From assembly GCA_023416585.1 (NCBI GenBank), contig JAEZHM010000131.1, positions 155,033 through 219,032 of the forward strand: a stretch of DNA of 64,000 nt, in the 5' to 3' direction. This DNA is from Bacillota bacterium. GTDB lineage: Bacteria > Bacillota > Clostridia > Christensenellales > Aristaeellaceae. The notes below the pieces were generated by a model. That model saw nothing but the letters and a program-made list of their open reading frames with translations, was not told the origin of the DNA and made no database searches. The position numbers and the translations under genes were made by a program. Below are positions 33,936-42,253 of the stretch, one piece after another. How positions within the stretch are numbered: the stretch's first letter is position 1; every line of letters begins with the position of its first letter.

Positions 33936-34658
33936 ATGGAATACGGCGTACAGCTTTACAGTGTGCGGGACAAGACACAACTAGATATGCGCGGAACGCT
34001 ATCTCAAATAGCCCGGCAAGGCTACTCCTTTGTGGAGTTCGCGGGATTCTTTGGCATCGCTGCTGCGGATATCGCCGCCTGGCTGAAGGAGTGCAGCCTG
34101 CGCGTATCGGGCACCCACACGGGTTTGAAGGAGCTCTTGGAAAAAACAGAAGAAACGATTGCCTACCACAAGCAGATCGGCAATACATGCATCATCGTGC
34201 CCTACGCCGAACTGGATACCCAGGCCAAGCTGGACGCATTCATCGGCGACATGAACGGGCTGCAACAAAGGCTTGCCGGGGAAGGCATACGTCTTGGCTA
34301 CCATAACCACGCCCAGGAGTTCAAACCCAACAAAGATGGCTCCGTAGCCTTTGAGCAGCTGGTCTACCGTACAACGCTGGACCTGGAGATCGACACCTTC
34401 TGGGCCTACGCCGCCGGGGTCGATCCTGTGGCGCTGCTAAATAGGCTTCAAACGCGGGTGCCGGTGATCCACATCAAGGACGGCTTTGAAAACGGCGAAG
34501 GCATGCCCTTGGGTAAGGGAACTGCTCCCGTGAAGGCGGTCTATGAAACGGCGAAAAAGCTGGGTATGGCAATGGTTGTGGAAAGCGAAACGCTAAAGCC
34601 CGACGGGCTGACCGAAACAGACATCTGCGTGAAGTATCTGCGGTCCTTGGAAAAGTAA
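33936..34658 (+). CDS. Sugar phosphate isomerase/epimerase (xylose-isomerase-like TIM barrel)
   Basis: The 240-residue protein starts after AAGGAGGG, 12 bp past the previous gene. It belongs to the AP_endonuc_2 superfamily. It opens with YGVQLYSVRD and has LGYHNHAQEF, LDLEIDTFWA and VPVIHIKDG, which supply Glu, His and Asp metal ligands, and a closing MVVESETLK with the last Glu. It is shorter than many members (about 270). Relatives isomerise or epimerise keto-sugars or convert inosose intermediates. The flanking Gfo/Idh genes suggest an oxidation-isomerisation-reduction sequence on one sugar. Confidence 0.88.
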   Translation: MEYGVQLYSVRDKTQLDMRGTLSQIARQGYSFVEFAGFFGIAAADIAAWLKECSLRVSGTHTGLKELLEKTEETIAYHKQIGNTCIIVPYAELDTQAKLDAFIGDMNGLQQRLAGEGIRLGYHNHAQEFKPNKDGSVAFEQLVYRTTLDLEIDTFWAYAAGVDPVALLNRLQTRVPVIHIKDGFENGEGMPLGKGTAPVKAVYETAKKLGMAMVVESETLKPDGLTETDICVKYLRSLEK

Positions 34659-34684
34659 AGGAACAAGCTGGGAAAAGGAGAAAA

Positions 34685-35665
34685 ATGATGGTCAATATAC
34701 TGATGCTTTCCAAATGGCATGTGCATGCCAAGGATTATGCCAAAACGATTCAGGCGCAGCCCGACGCGAAAATCACCTGCGTATGGGACGATGATGCTGC
34801 CCGCGGCAAGGCTTGGGCAGAGGAACTTGGCGTGGCTTTCGAAGCGGATCTCGATAAGGCGCTTAGCCGCTCCGACGTGGACGCGGTGGTCGTGGATACC
34901 CCCACCACCGATCATAAAAGGGTGATGCTCAAGGCTGCCAAAGCCAAAAAGCATATCTTTACCGAAAAGGTGCTGGCCGCCACCGTCGCTGACTGCAAGG
35001 AAATTGCGGAAGCTATTAAGCAAAACGGCGTGAAGTTCTGTATTTCTTTTCCGCAGCTGACCTGGCCCCTGGCTCAACTATGCAAGCAGGTCATCGACGA
35101 AGGAAAGCTTGGCCAGATACACTTCATGCGCATGCGCATGGCCCACGACGGCGCTTCCCGCGGGTGGCTGCCGGAGTACTGGTATGATGAGGATAAAGCG
35201 GGCGGCGGCGCAATGATGGATCTGGGCTGCCATCCCCTGTACATCGCGTCCTACTTATTGGGCAAGCCTATGCGCATCACTTCCATGCTCAACAACAGCT
35301 TCGCGCCAAATGGGGTGGACGACAACGCCGTAGCGGTGGTGGAGTTTGAAAACAAGGCCATCGCCGTGCTGGAGACTTCCTTCATTTCGCCCTTCAACGC
35401 CAACTGCTTTGAACTGCTGGGCACCAAGGGCGCTATCGTACAGGAAGGCAAAGAGATCAGGATGCGCACCACCGAAATCAAGGATGGCTGGCTTACTCCC
35501 GACAGGCTGCCCGAGCAGCAGCCTTCCGCCATCCGTCAATGGCTGGACGGCATTGAAAAGGGAACGGCCATCCCCTTTGATCTTAATCGGGCCATCGCCC
35601 TGACGGAGCTGCAGGAGAACGCGTATAAATCCGACAAAGAGCAGAAGATTATTGTGATTAAGTAA
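34685..35665 (+). CDS. Gfo/Idh/MocA-family oxidoreductase (second of two)
   Basis: The 326-residue protein begins 26 bp after the isomerase gene, with AAAAGGAG upstream. It has a divergent Rossmann start (NILMLSKWHVHAKDYAKTI) lacking the usual GxGxxG, then DAVVVDTPTTDHKRVML and TEKVLAATVADCKEIAE where EKP is changed to EKV. The C-terminal domain includes GGGAMMDLGCHPLYIASYL, in which Cys precedes the conserved His. The altered cofactor loop suggests a different cofactor grip or lower activity than the first member. It ends the operon, with a long terminator after it. Confidence 0.85.
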   Translation: MMVNILMLSKWHVHAKDYAKTIQAQPDAKITCVWDDDAARGKAWAEELGVAFEADLDKALSRSDVDAVVVDTPTTDHKRVMLKAAKAKKHIFTEKVLAATVADCKEIAEAIKQNGVKFCISFPQLTWPLAQLCKQVIDEGKLGQIHFMRMRMAHDGASRGWLPEYWYDEDKAGGGAMMDLGCHPLYIASYLLGKPMRITSMLNNSFAPNGVDDNAVAVVEFENKAIAVLETSFISPFNANCFELLGTKGAIVQEGKEIRMRTTEIKDGWLTPDRLPEQQPSAIRQWLDGIEKGTAIPFDLNRAIALTELQENAYKSDKEQKIIVIK

Positions 35666-35679
35666 GACCTATAGCAATG

Positions 35680-35718
35680 AAAACGTCCATGCTTGGAGCG
35701 CCCAAGCATGGACGTTTT
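35680..35718. terminator. Long perfect terminator hairpin after the oxidoreductase operon
   Basis: AAAACGTCCATGCTTGG (35680-35696) and its exact reverse complement (35702-35718) form a 17-bp stem with a 5-nt loop; A- and T-runs at the ends let it act in both directions. Confidence 0.92.
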
Positions 35719-35796
35719 ATTAGCTTATTGCCATTCTTGAATAGTTCCTGGCGCTCCTTCATAAAGCAAACAAACATTTGCAAGAGGATCATGTGA

Positions 35797-35982
35797 ATGC
35801 ATGCCTGTCAGGATCCGCTGCGCCTGGCGGAAATATCCATGCGTGTGGAGATGCCTGCCAGCACGGTGCTACGCATGGTCAACACGCTGGTGGAACAAGC
35901 GTATGGAGGAGGGCTGTTTGGCGTGGAAACAATCTTCGGCCAGATAGCCCGCTTTTGTTTGCTTTACCGGCAGCGGCCTTAG
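35797..35982 (+). pseudogene. Fragment of an IclR-family regulator (helix-turn-helix part)
   Basis: The 61-residue frame reads DPLRLAEISMRVEMPASTVL followed by RMVNTLVEQAY, which matches the N-terminal helix-turn-helix of IclR regulators. After that the sequence departs (GGGLFGVETIFGQIARF) and soon stops; the wing and effector domain are missing, and a stop codon lies directly upstream. It looks like a decayed remnant squeezed between the oxidoreductase operon terminator and rnr. A real small DNA-binding protein is less likely because no clear ribosome-binding site precedes it. Confidence 0.5.
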
Positions 35983-35993
35983 CAAGCCGCTAT

Positions 35994-38141
35994 TTATACC
36001 CGCATGGATATGAGCTCAAAATCCACTTCCCGGCGCAGCTTGTCCGCCCGGACCGCCTGAACGCGCACGCTGTCGCCCAGCCTGATCACGTTGTTGGTGC
36101 GTGAGCCAATCAGCATGTAACGCCTTTCATCATACTGGTAATAGTCATTTAGGGAGGCGATATGGACCAGCCCTTCCACTGTGTTCGGAAGCGTTACATA
36201 AAAACCCCAACTCGTAACGCCGGATACGATCCCTTCAAATTCCTCGCCGATATGGCGCGACATATAGAAGGCCTTCAAAAGATCATCCGCCTCGCGCTCT
36301 GCATGGGTAGCTGCGAATTCCCGCTGGGAGCAATGATCCGCCAGTTCCGCCATGCGCCCGGCCTGAGGGTGGCTGCCTATTTCCCAGCCCTCGATCAAAA
36401 GCTTGAGCATGCGGTGCACCACAAGATCGGGATAGCGGCGGATGGGGGAGGTAAAGTGGCAGTAATCCCTTGCGGCCAGCGCGTAATGGCCTTCAGGCCT
36501 GTCGTCGTAGGCGGCCCGCTTTAGAGAGCGTATCATCACGCTGCGGATGATGTCGGCTTGCCTGGTATCTGCCGTCCGGTTGAGAAGGGCCTGCAATACG
36601 CCGGGGTGGGGATCCGGTCCCAAATGTACATTCACATCCAGGCTGCCGAGAAATATCTCCAGCGCGTGCAGCTTTAAAGGATCAGGCTTGTCATGCACGC
36701 GGTAGATCAAGGGCAGATCGGCATTCCGGGCCAGTTCGGCTACGGTTTCGTTAGCGGCGAGCATAAAATCTTCAATGATGCGCTCCGATTCGCCCCGTTC
36801 CCTGGGGTGCACATCCAAAGGTTCATTGTCCGGGCTCAGGGTGAAGGCTGTTTCCGAAAGATCAAAGTCGATGCCTCCGCGCCTGAACCTATTCTGTCTA
36901 AGCGCGTGGGACAGTTCCAGCATGTTCATAAGCACAGGCCGGGTTACTTCGGGAACAGCGCCTTCTTCCCCCGCAAGCATGCGGTTGACCGCCGTATACG
37001 TGAGCCGGGCCTTTGAGTGGATGACGGATGGGAAAAGCTCATGGTCGATAATCTTCCCGTTTCGAACCTTCATGAACAGGCTCATGGCCAGCCTGTCCAC
37101 CCCTGGCTTTAAGGAGCATAGATCATCGGAAAGCGCGTGGGGCAGCATGGGTAGTGTAAGGCCCGGCATGTACAGCGATGTTCCGCGTCGAAGCGCCTCC
37201 TGGTCGATGGGTTGACCAGGGGTCACGTAATGTGAGACATCCGCAATGTGCACGCCAAGCTTAAAAGTACCGTCCGGCAATTTCTCCAGAGACACGGCAT
37301 CGTCAAAGTCCTTGGCGTCCTCCCCGTCGATGGTGAACAGCATGAGGTCCCGTACATCGCGCCTGCCGGCCAAGTCCGCCTCCTGAACGCCGCCGGGATA
37401 CATTGCTGCAAATTGTTCCACCTGGTCGTCAAAAGCCGAGACAAAGCCGTGGTCCTCGGCGATGGCCTTTAACTGGACTGGAAGCATTTCCGCTTCGCCC
37501 ATCACGCGCAGGATCCTGGCGATAAGAGGTTTGTCATACTCCGGCCAGGATACGGTTTGAAGAACGACCATGTCGCCGTCTTTGGCGCTCATAAGATCGC
37601 CTTCCACATTCACCGTAAAGGCGATGCGGTTGTCGTAGGGTTTGGCTGTGGCGCTTGGCGCGCTTGTGACCTGTTTACCCTTTTTGCGTGCTTTCCCCTG
37701 GGCTCGCAGCCTTTCATACGGGTCCAGTTGATTGCTTTCATAAAGGACGGCACTGAAGGTTTCATGGGCGCGCCTGACAATGGAAATAAGGCTGCACCAA
37801 CGCTGCCCGGTGCTGTCGTAATCCTCCGGCTTTACGAGGATAATGTCATCGTAAAGGCATTGCAGCCGAAGGTTTGGCCGAAGTTTCATGCTGTCCCCCT
37901 CAATAAGGGGTCGGGCTGTGAACATGCCGTTGCGAAGTACGTTTGCCCGGGCGGAGACAAGCCCTAGGGACCGTGGAACGGCATACCTTCCTTTTTTCGT
38001 TGCAACAACGCTGCCTTCCACGGTAAGCGTCTTAAGCTGAGCGGATATATCTTCGCTGTCGGTGTCCAGCCTTTCCGCTATTTCGTACGGCTCCAATGCA
38101 ATGCCTTCGTTATTGAGCAGCGCCAGAATTTCTTCTTTCAT
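35994..38141 (-). CDS. rnr: Ribonuclease R
   Basis: The 715-residue 3'-5' exoribonuclease degrades structured RNA. The N-terminal winged helix (residues 1-60, EEILALLNNEGIALEPYEIAE) is followed by cold-shock-like domains. The RNB catalytic domain has FTIDGEDAKDFDDAVSLE, whose Asp residues bind magnesium, followed by LGVHIADVSHYV and later HFTSPIRRYPDLVVHRML. The C-terminal S1 domain is FEGIVSGVTSWGFYVTLPNT. A basic linker near residues 150-165 (GKARKKGKQV) interrupts the cold-shock region. The protein lacks a long lysine-rich tail. It is a single-gene unit; no smpB or secG is beside it, unlike in many Firmicutes. Confidence 0.94.
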   Translation of the reverse strand: MKEEILALLNNEGIALEPYEIAERLDTDSEDISAQLKTLTVEGSVVATKKGRYAVPRSLGLVSARANVLRNGMFTARPLIEGDSMKLRPNLRLQCLYDDIILVKPEDYDSTGQRWCSLISIVRRAHETFSAVLYESNQLDPYERLRAQGKARKKGKQVTSAPSATAKPYDNRIAFTVNVEGDLMSAKDGDMVVLQTVSWPEYDKPLIARILRVMGEAEMLPVQLKAIAEDHGFVSAFDDQVEQFAAMYPGGVQEADLAGRRDVRDLMLFTIDGEDAKDFDDAVSLEKLPDGTFKLGVHIADVSHYVTPGQPIDQEALRRGTSLYMPGLTLPMLPHALSDDLCSLKPGVDRLAMSLFMKVRNGKIIDHELFPSVIHSKARLTYTAVNRMLAGEEGAVPEVTRPVLMNMLELSHALRQNRFRRGGIDFDLSETAFTLSPDNEPLDVHPRERGESERIIEDFMLAANETVAELARNADLPLIYRVHDKPDPLKLHALEIFLGSLDVNVHLGPDPHPGVLQALLNRTADTRQADIIRSVMIRSLKRAAYDDRPEGHYALAARDYCHFTSPIRRYPDLVVHRMLKLLIEGWEIGSHPQAGRMAELADHCSQREFAATHAEREADDLLKAFYMSRHIGEEFEGIVSGVTSWGFYVTLPNTVEGLVHIASLNDYYQYDERRYMLIGSRTNNVIRLGDSVRVQAVRADKLRREVDFELISMRV

Positions 38142-38296
38142 GTTCCCTACCTGCGGCTTTTCTATCAGTATTGCCTGATTGCATGTTCATCATGACGGTT
38201 GTGGGGAAGTATGTCAATCATTAACGTGAAAAATTCGTGATAGATATTAGCGCCCATTCTGTAATGAGGAGGAATGGATGAATTTTCCGGTTGACG

Positions 38297-38306
38297 AAAA
38301 CGTTTT
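38297..38306. promoter_or_regulatory. Candidate catabolite-response or LacI-type operator
   Basis: AAAACGTTTT is a perfect CG-centred palindrome. In context CGAAAACGTTTTTA matches 12 of 14 positions of the CcpA cre consensus. It lies 116 bp upstream of the promoter of the Lpl-type importer. Confidence 0.4.
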
Positions 38307-38422
38307 TAAATTTTGTACATCGGCTGAAGATTTTGTGTATTTAGAAACTGTGGGTTTAGAAGGTTGCAGCAATGCCCAAAACAGAGATTCTAAAGCGATA
38401 TATACAAAAAGCAAAAAGTATA

Positions 38423-38452
38423 TTGACAAAAAAGACGGGATTCGTGTATGAT
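38423..38452 (+). promoter_or_regulatory. Promoter of the Lpl-type importer operon
   Basis: TTGACA (38423-38428) and TATGAT (38447-38452) are 18 bp apart. The leader to the GTG start would be about 230 nt, long enough to hold regulatory structure, though no known riboswitch is recognised. Confidence 0.6.
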
Positions 38453-38550
38453 TTATACAAGAGGCGCGATGTACCCGATGTTCAGCCAGGCGCGATAGAG
38501 GGCTTTCATTCCTATGATTTAGTTGGAATGGGATTATTTTACTCTTTTTA

Positions 38551-38564
38551 ACGAAAACGGTTTA
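38551..38564. promoter_or_regulatory. Second candidate operator in the importer leader
   Basis: ACGAAAACGGTTTA shares CGAAAACG-TTT with the upstream palindrome near 38297. The two sites bracket the promoter, as operators used for repression by looping or roadblock often do. Confidence 0.3.
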
Positions 38565-38691
38565 GGTGGATCAAAACAAAAACCGGTTAGCTTCGGATGA
38601 TTTCAAAGAAAATGGGTAAACATTGCGTTTTTTTAGATGAAGTCATATGCGGGATTGCATGGGCTTGCGGGCGATCCTGGAAGGAGCAGGC

Positions 38692-41259
38692 GTGAAAAGA
38701 CGGATTATTATTGGATTATTGATGGTACTTATGGTGTGCGGTCTTTTGATGCCTTTTTATTCTGTTTATCCGCACATGAACCTATCAAAGGATGTGGCCG
38801 CCGCCTTTCCAGCCACAATCAGCGGCTTTGAGCTGATAGGGCAGGGGAAGGGTGTTTTGCCGGTTTCACTTATGCCGGCGCTGAGCAGCCTTGATTTTCG
38901 CGGGAGCCTGCTGGCCTTGGGTGTGGGGCTTACGCTGCTGGGCGGATTGCTCTGTATGTTTTTCCGCCGCGGCATAAGCCATGCAGCTGCTTTAGCGGGC
39001 GGGGCAGGAACGCTCTTGCTCCTTTTGTTTGCGTTTTATACCCAGCAGCTGGATAAGAGCCTGCTGTACGACGTGATGCTTACCGCCACATGGTACGTGT
39101 GGGCCATTTTTGTCCTCTCCCTCTTTCTGTTTGGCATGGAGATCTGGCTGCTGAAGAATGTAAAACCGCTTAAGCTTACGGACAGGGGATGGCGGTTTGT
39201 ATCAGCCGTGCTGTGCGCTGCCGCTTTATGCGCTCTGCTTCTGCCTTTTATCGTGGTTCAGGTACCAAGCGGAACGTTTTCCACCCCTGCGGAGGATACG
39301 CTGGCATCCAGAAGCCTTACCGGTTGGCAGTGGCTTGCGGCGAAGGAGCCGCAGCTGCAAAAGATTGGGGCGGAGAACAGCGCGTTTGCCGATCCTGTTT
39401 CCGGCGGCTCACTGAAAGGCCTTGTCACATTGAGCGACAGCGGTAAGAACCTGAAAAACCTGTTTATGATCCCTACGAATAACGGAAGCGTACACATGAT
39501 GGCTGTAGCGGCCTGCGTCTTGCTTTTCATCGGGCTGATACTGCAGCTTGTGAAGAAAGTGGATAGGTGGATTCCTGCCTGCGTCATTACACTATCCACA
39601 ATCATGCTTATTTCTGAGGCGGCAGGAACGCTGGTGGTGGATAGCCAGTACCAATTTTTAGGCGCTGCCTATCAAATGATGTTTGTGGGATTTGGCGGGT
39701 ATACGCCTGCATTGCTTTTCATGTCGGCCACATCAGCCTGCGCCGCTTTCGCTGCTGTGTTGGGCATACGCCGTGCCAACGAACCATATTTTGTTAACCC
39801 CATCCCGCAAAAGCGAAGAATGCTGGCCATCAGTATGTTCCTTGCTGCCGCCTCTGTTGTGCTGATGCTTTTTGCGCCTGCTTTCCAAGTTGGCTTGTAT
39901 GCACCGGGCAAGACCAATAATTCCCCTGTCGTATCACGCCCTGTCACCGGTCTGGAATTGATTGCATTTCACAGGCCTGATCAATTGATGAATCCTGTTA
40001 ACAACAGGGGCCGCGCTTTGTATACTGACCAGGCCGCCTCCAATGGATATACCCTTGGCAATGTGCAATCTTTGGTCAGCAGCGGCCTGAATAAGCTTGC
40101 TGTGTTTACCGCTTTGTCACTTATGCTGCCGTTGTTTGGGTTTCTTTTAATGACACGCCCCCGGCGTCATAAGAAAGCTGTCGTCGCGGTGCTCTTATCA
40201 GGGGCAGCGCTGCAGGTCATGATAGCTATCGTCACCAAAGGATTCATCCCCGCGGAGCTTGGCCAGGCTGCTGCGCTTGGACCACTGTTCATCTCCGGGG
40301 GCGCCAATGTGTTTTCCGCATTTTTCGCAGGGTTCATGGACAAAGAGGAGCTGCCCAAAAAGTATAAACTCTTCCTGATGATGCTGCCCTTCCTTGTGGC
40401 GGTACTCCTGTTCAATTATATGCCGCTGTATGGCTGGAGATTTTCTTTATACAATTACAAGTTCGAGCTCCCAATGAACCAGCAGGAGTTTGTAGGCTTC
40501 AAGTGGTTTGCCGAGCTTGTGACCAACCCCGGTCACCGCAGCAACATCACCCGCGTCATGTCCAACACGTTGGCAATGAGCGGCCTGAGCATTGTAACCA
40601 GCTGGATGCCGATGGTTTTCGCCATCCTCCTTAATGAAATCAGCCGCACCCGGTTCAAGAAATTTGTTCAAATCTTTACCACACTGCCCAATTTTATTTC
40701 CTGGACGCTGGTTTTCAGCTTCGCACTGGCCCTGTTCGCCATGGATACGGGCATATACAGCAAATTCATGCTGAGTACCGGAGCGATCAGCGAACCGGTT
40801 GCCTGGCTAAACAGCTCTGATAACATCTGGATCAAGATGTGGGCCTGGAATACATGGAAGGGCCTTGGCTGGGGCGCTATCATGTATCTGGCCGCCATTG
40901 CCGGCATTGACCAGGAACTGTACGAGGCTGCCCGCGTCGATGGCGCAGGCCGTTTTAGGCAAATGGTGCATATAACGCTGCCCGGTCTTTTGCCCACATT
41001 CTTTGTGCTGTTGCTTCTATCCATCTCCAATATTGTCAACAACGGCATGGAGCAGTATCTGGTTTTCCAGAACAGCATGAACAAGAATGTGATCGAGGTG
41101 CTGGACCTGTACATTTACAACATCACCATCGCTTCCAAAAGCAGCAACATGTACTCCTTCGGCACAGCCATCGGCATACTCAAAACGCTCTTTAGCGTAT
41201 CGCTGTTGTTTGCAGCCAACTTCGCCTCCAAAATGCTGCGCGGCGAATCTATCGTGTAA
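38692..41259 (+). CDS. LplB-type sugar ABC importer permease with a three-module N-terminal membrane region
   Basis: The GTG at 38692 is chosen because AAGGAG lies 5 bp upstream; an in-frame ATG at 38647 has no such site. The 855-residue protein ends with a complete LplB-type permease (residues 557-855), including PLYGWRFSLYNYK and the ATPase-contact loop LYEAARVDGAGRF at 743-755. Usual LplB proteins are about 300 residues. The first 550 residues contain about a dozen membrane spans in three similar blocks (about 2-155, 166-359 and 375-548). Each has a first span, then a short outside motif (TISGFELI at 42, SLTGWQWL at 208, PVTGLELI at 417), then three or more spans. The function of these blocks is unknown. 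It leads the importer operon. Confidence 0.88.
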   Translation: MKRRIIIGLLMVLMVCGLLMPFYSVYPHMNLSKDVAAAFPATISGFELIGQGKGVLPVSLMPALSSLDFRGSLLALGVGLTLLGGLLCMFFRRGISHAAALAGGAGTLLLLLFAFYTQQLDKSLLYDVMLTATWYVWAIFVLSLFLFGMEIWLLKNVKPLKLTDRGWRFVSAVLCAAALCALLLPFIVVQVPSGTFSTPAEDTLASRSLTGWQWLAAKEPQLQKIGAENSAFADPVSGGSLKGLVTLSDSGKNLKNLFMIPTNNGSVHMMAVAACVLLFIGLILQLVKKVDRWIPACVITLSTIMLISEAAGTLVVDSQYQFLGAAYQMMFVGFGGYTPALLFMSATSACAAFAAVLGIRRANEPYFVNPIPQKRRMLAISMFLAAASVVLMLFAPAFQVGLYAPGKTNNSPVVSRPVTGLELIAFHRPDQLMNPVNNRGRALYTDQAASNGYTLGNVQSLVSSGLNKLAVFTALSLMLPLFGFLLMTRPRRHKKAVVAVLLSGAALQVMIAIVTKGFIPAELGQAAALGPLFISGGANVFSAFFAGFMDKEELPKKYKLFLMMLPFLVAVLLFNYMPLYGWRFSLYNYKFELPMNQQEFVGFKWFAELVTNPGHRSNITRVMSNTLAMSGLSIVTSWMPMVFAILLNEISRTRFKKFVQIFTTLPNFISWTLVFSFALALFAMDTGIYSKFMLSTGAISEPVAWLNSSDNIWIKMWAWNTWKGLGWGAIMYLAAIAGIDQELYEAARVDGAGRFRQMVHITLPGLLPTFFVLLLLSISNIVNNGMEQYLVFQNSMNKNVIEVLDLYIYNITIASKSSNMYSFGTAIGILKTLFSVSLLFAANFASKMLRGESIV

Positions 41260-41271
41260 GGAGGTGCGGAT

Positions 41272-42204
41272 ATGAGCATACAGATTTTGCCCCGGCGAAA
41301 CCGTAACAAGGTCAAGCTTAGCAGATGGGATGTTGCGTTTAACATCTTTAACTATACGCTGCTGATCGTGATTACGCTTGCATGCGTGTTCCCTTTTTAC
41401 TATCTGTTTATTAACACCATCTCTTCCAATGAGCTGGTGCGCCTGGGCCGCATTCAGCTGTACCCCAGGCAGCTGCATCTGGAAAATTACGTGCAGGTAT
41501 TCAAGTTGAGCGGCATAGCGGAGGGGATGCTCGTCAGCGTGGCCCGTACTGTGCTTGGGACCTTGTGGACAGTGACCGGCTGCGCGTTTCTGGGATACCT
41601 GGTAACCAAGCGGGAAATGTGGCTGCGCACGCTCTGGTACCGGCTGATCATCATCACCATGTATTTTAGCGCCGGCTTGATCCCTTGGTACATGAACTTA
41701 AAGTCCTTGGGCTTTCTGGATAACTTCTGGGTTTATGTCATCCCCGGCCTTGTATCGCCATATAACGTGATCCTCGTCAAGACATTCATCGAAAGCTTGC
41801 CCACAAGCCTGGAGGAGAGCGCCATGCTCGACGGCGCCGGCTATATTCGCCTGTTTGCCAGCGTGATCGTGCCGCTGATCATGCCCATTCTTGCCACGCT
41901 GTGCATCTTCAGCGCCGTGGGCCAGTGGAACAGCTTTACCGACACCATGATGCTCATGCCCGGCGGCAAGTTCAGCACGCTGCAGTACCTGTTGTACAAA
42001 TACCAGCACGAGGCCCAGAGCCTGGCCGCTCTCGTTCGCACAACACAGAATGTCGGTTCGGTTGCCAACTTGGCCATCAAGCAAACGGCGCTGTCTGTAC
42101 AGATGACCGTCGCTATAGTCGTCGTGTTCCCGATACTCTTGGTGTATCCTTTCTTCCAACGGTATTTTGTCAAAGGCATACTGATCGGAGCCGTAAAGGG
42201 TTGA
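41272..42204 (+). CDS. LplC-type sugar ABC importer permease
   Basis: The 310-residue protein has six membrane spans and the CarB-type permease features LPTSLEESAMLDGAGYIRLF (contact loop to the ATPase) and a C-terminal FVKGILIGAVKG. The length and sequence are normal for LplC/YtcP-type subunits of the CUT1 class. It begins 12 bp after the LplB-type gene with AAGGAGGTGCGG as its ribosome-binding site. No ATPase gene is in the operon; such importers commonly share a MsmK-like ATPase encoded elsewhere. Confidence 0.93.
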   Translation: MSIQILPRRNRNKVKLSRWDVAFNIFNYTLLIVITLACVFPFYYLFINTISSNELVRLGRIQLYPRQLHLENYVQVFKLSGIAEGMLVSVARTVLGTLWTVTGCAFLGYLVTKREMWLRTLWYRLIIITMYFSAGLIPWYMNLKSLGFLDNFWVYVIPGLVSPYNVILVKTFIESLPTSLEESAMLDGAGYIRLFASVIVPLIMPILATLCIFSAVGQWNSFTDTMMLMPGGKFSTLQYLLYKYQHEAQSLAALVRTTQNVGSVANLAIKQTALSVQMTVAIVVVFPILLVYPFFQRYFVKGILIGAVKG

Positions 42205-42253
42205 TCTTTCCCCGCTTGAAGCGGGTGAGATATATTTTAAGGAGGTAGGTATC

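Noticed and set aside
35778..36104. 108-residue plus-strand frame overlapping the rnr end
   Set aside because: Different frame from the IclR remnant, overlaps rnr, no family match.
38247..38429. 60-residue minus-strand frame with a hydrophobic start upstream of the Lpl operon
   Set aside because: It overlaps the promoter and operator-like palindrome, has no clear ribosome-binding site, and composition is that of AT-rich leader DNA.
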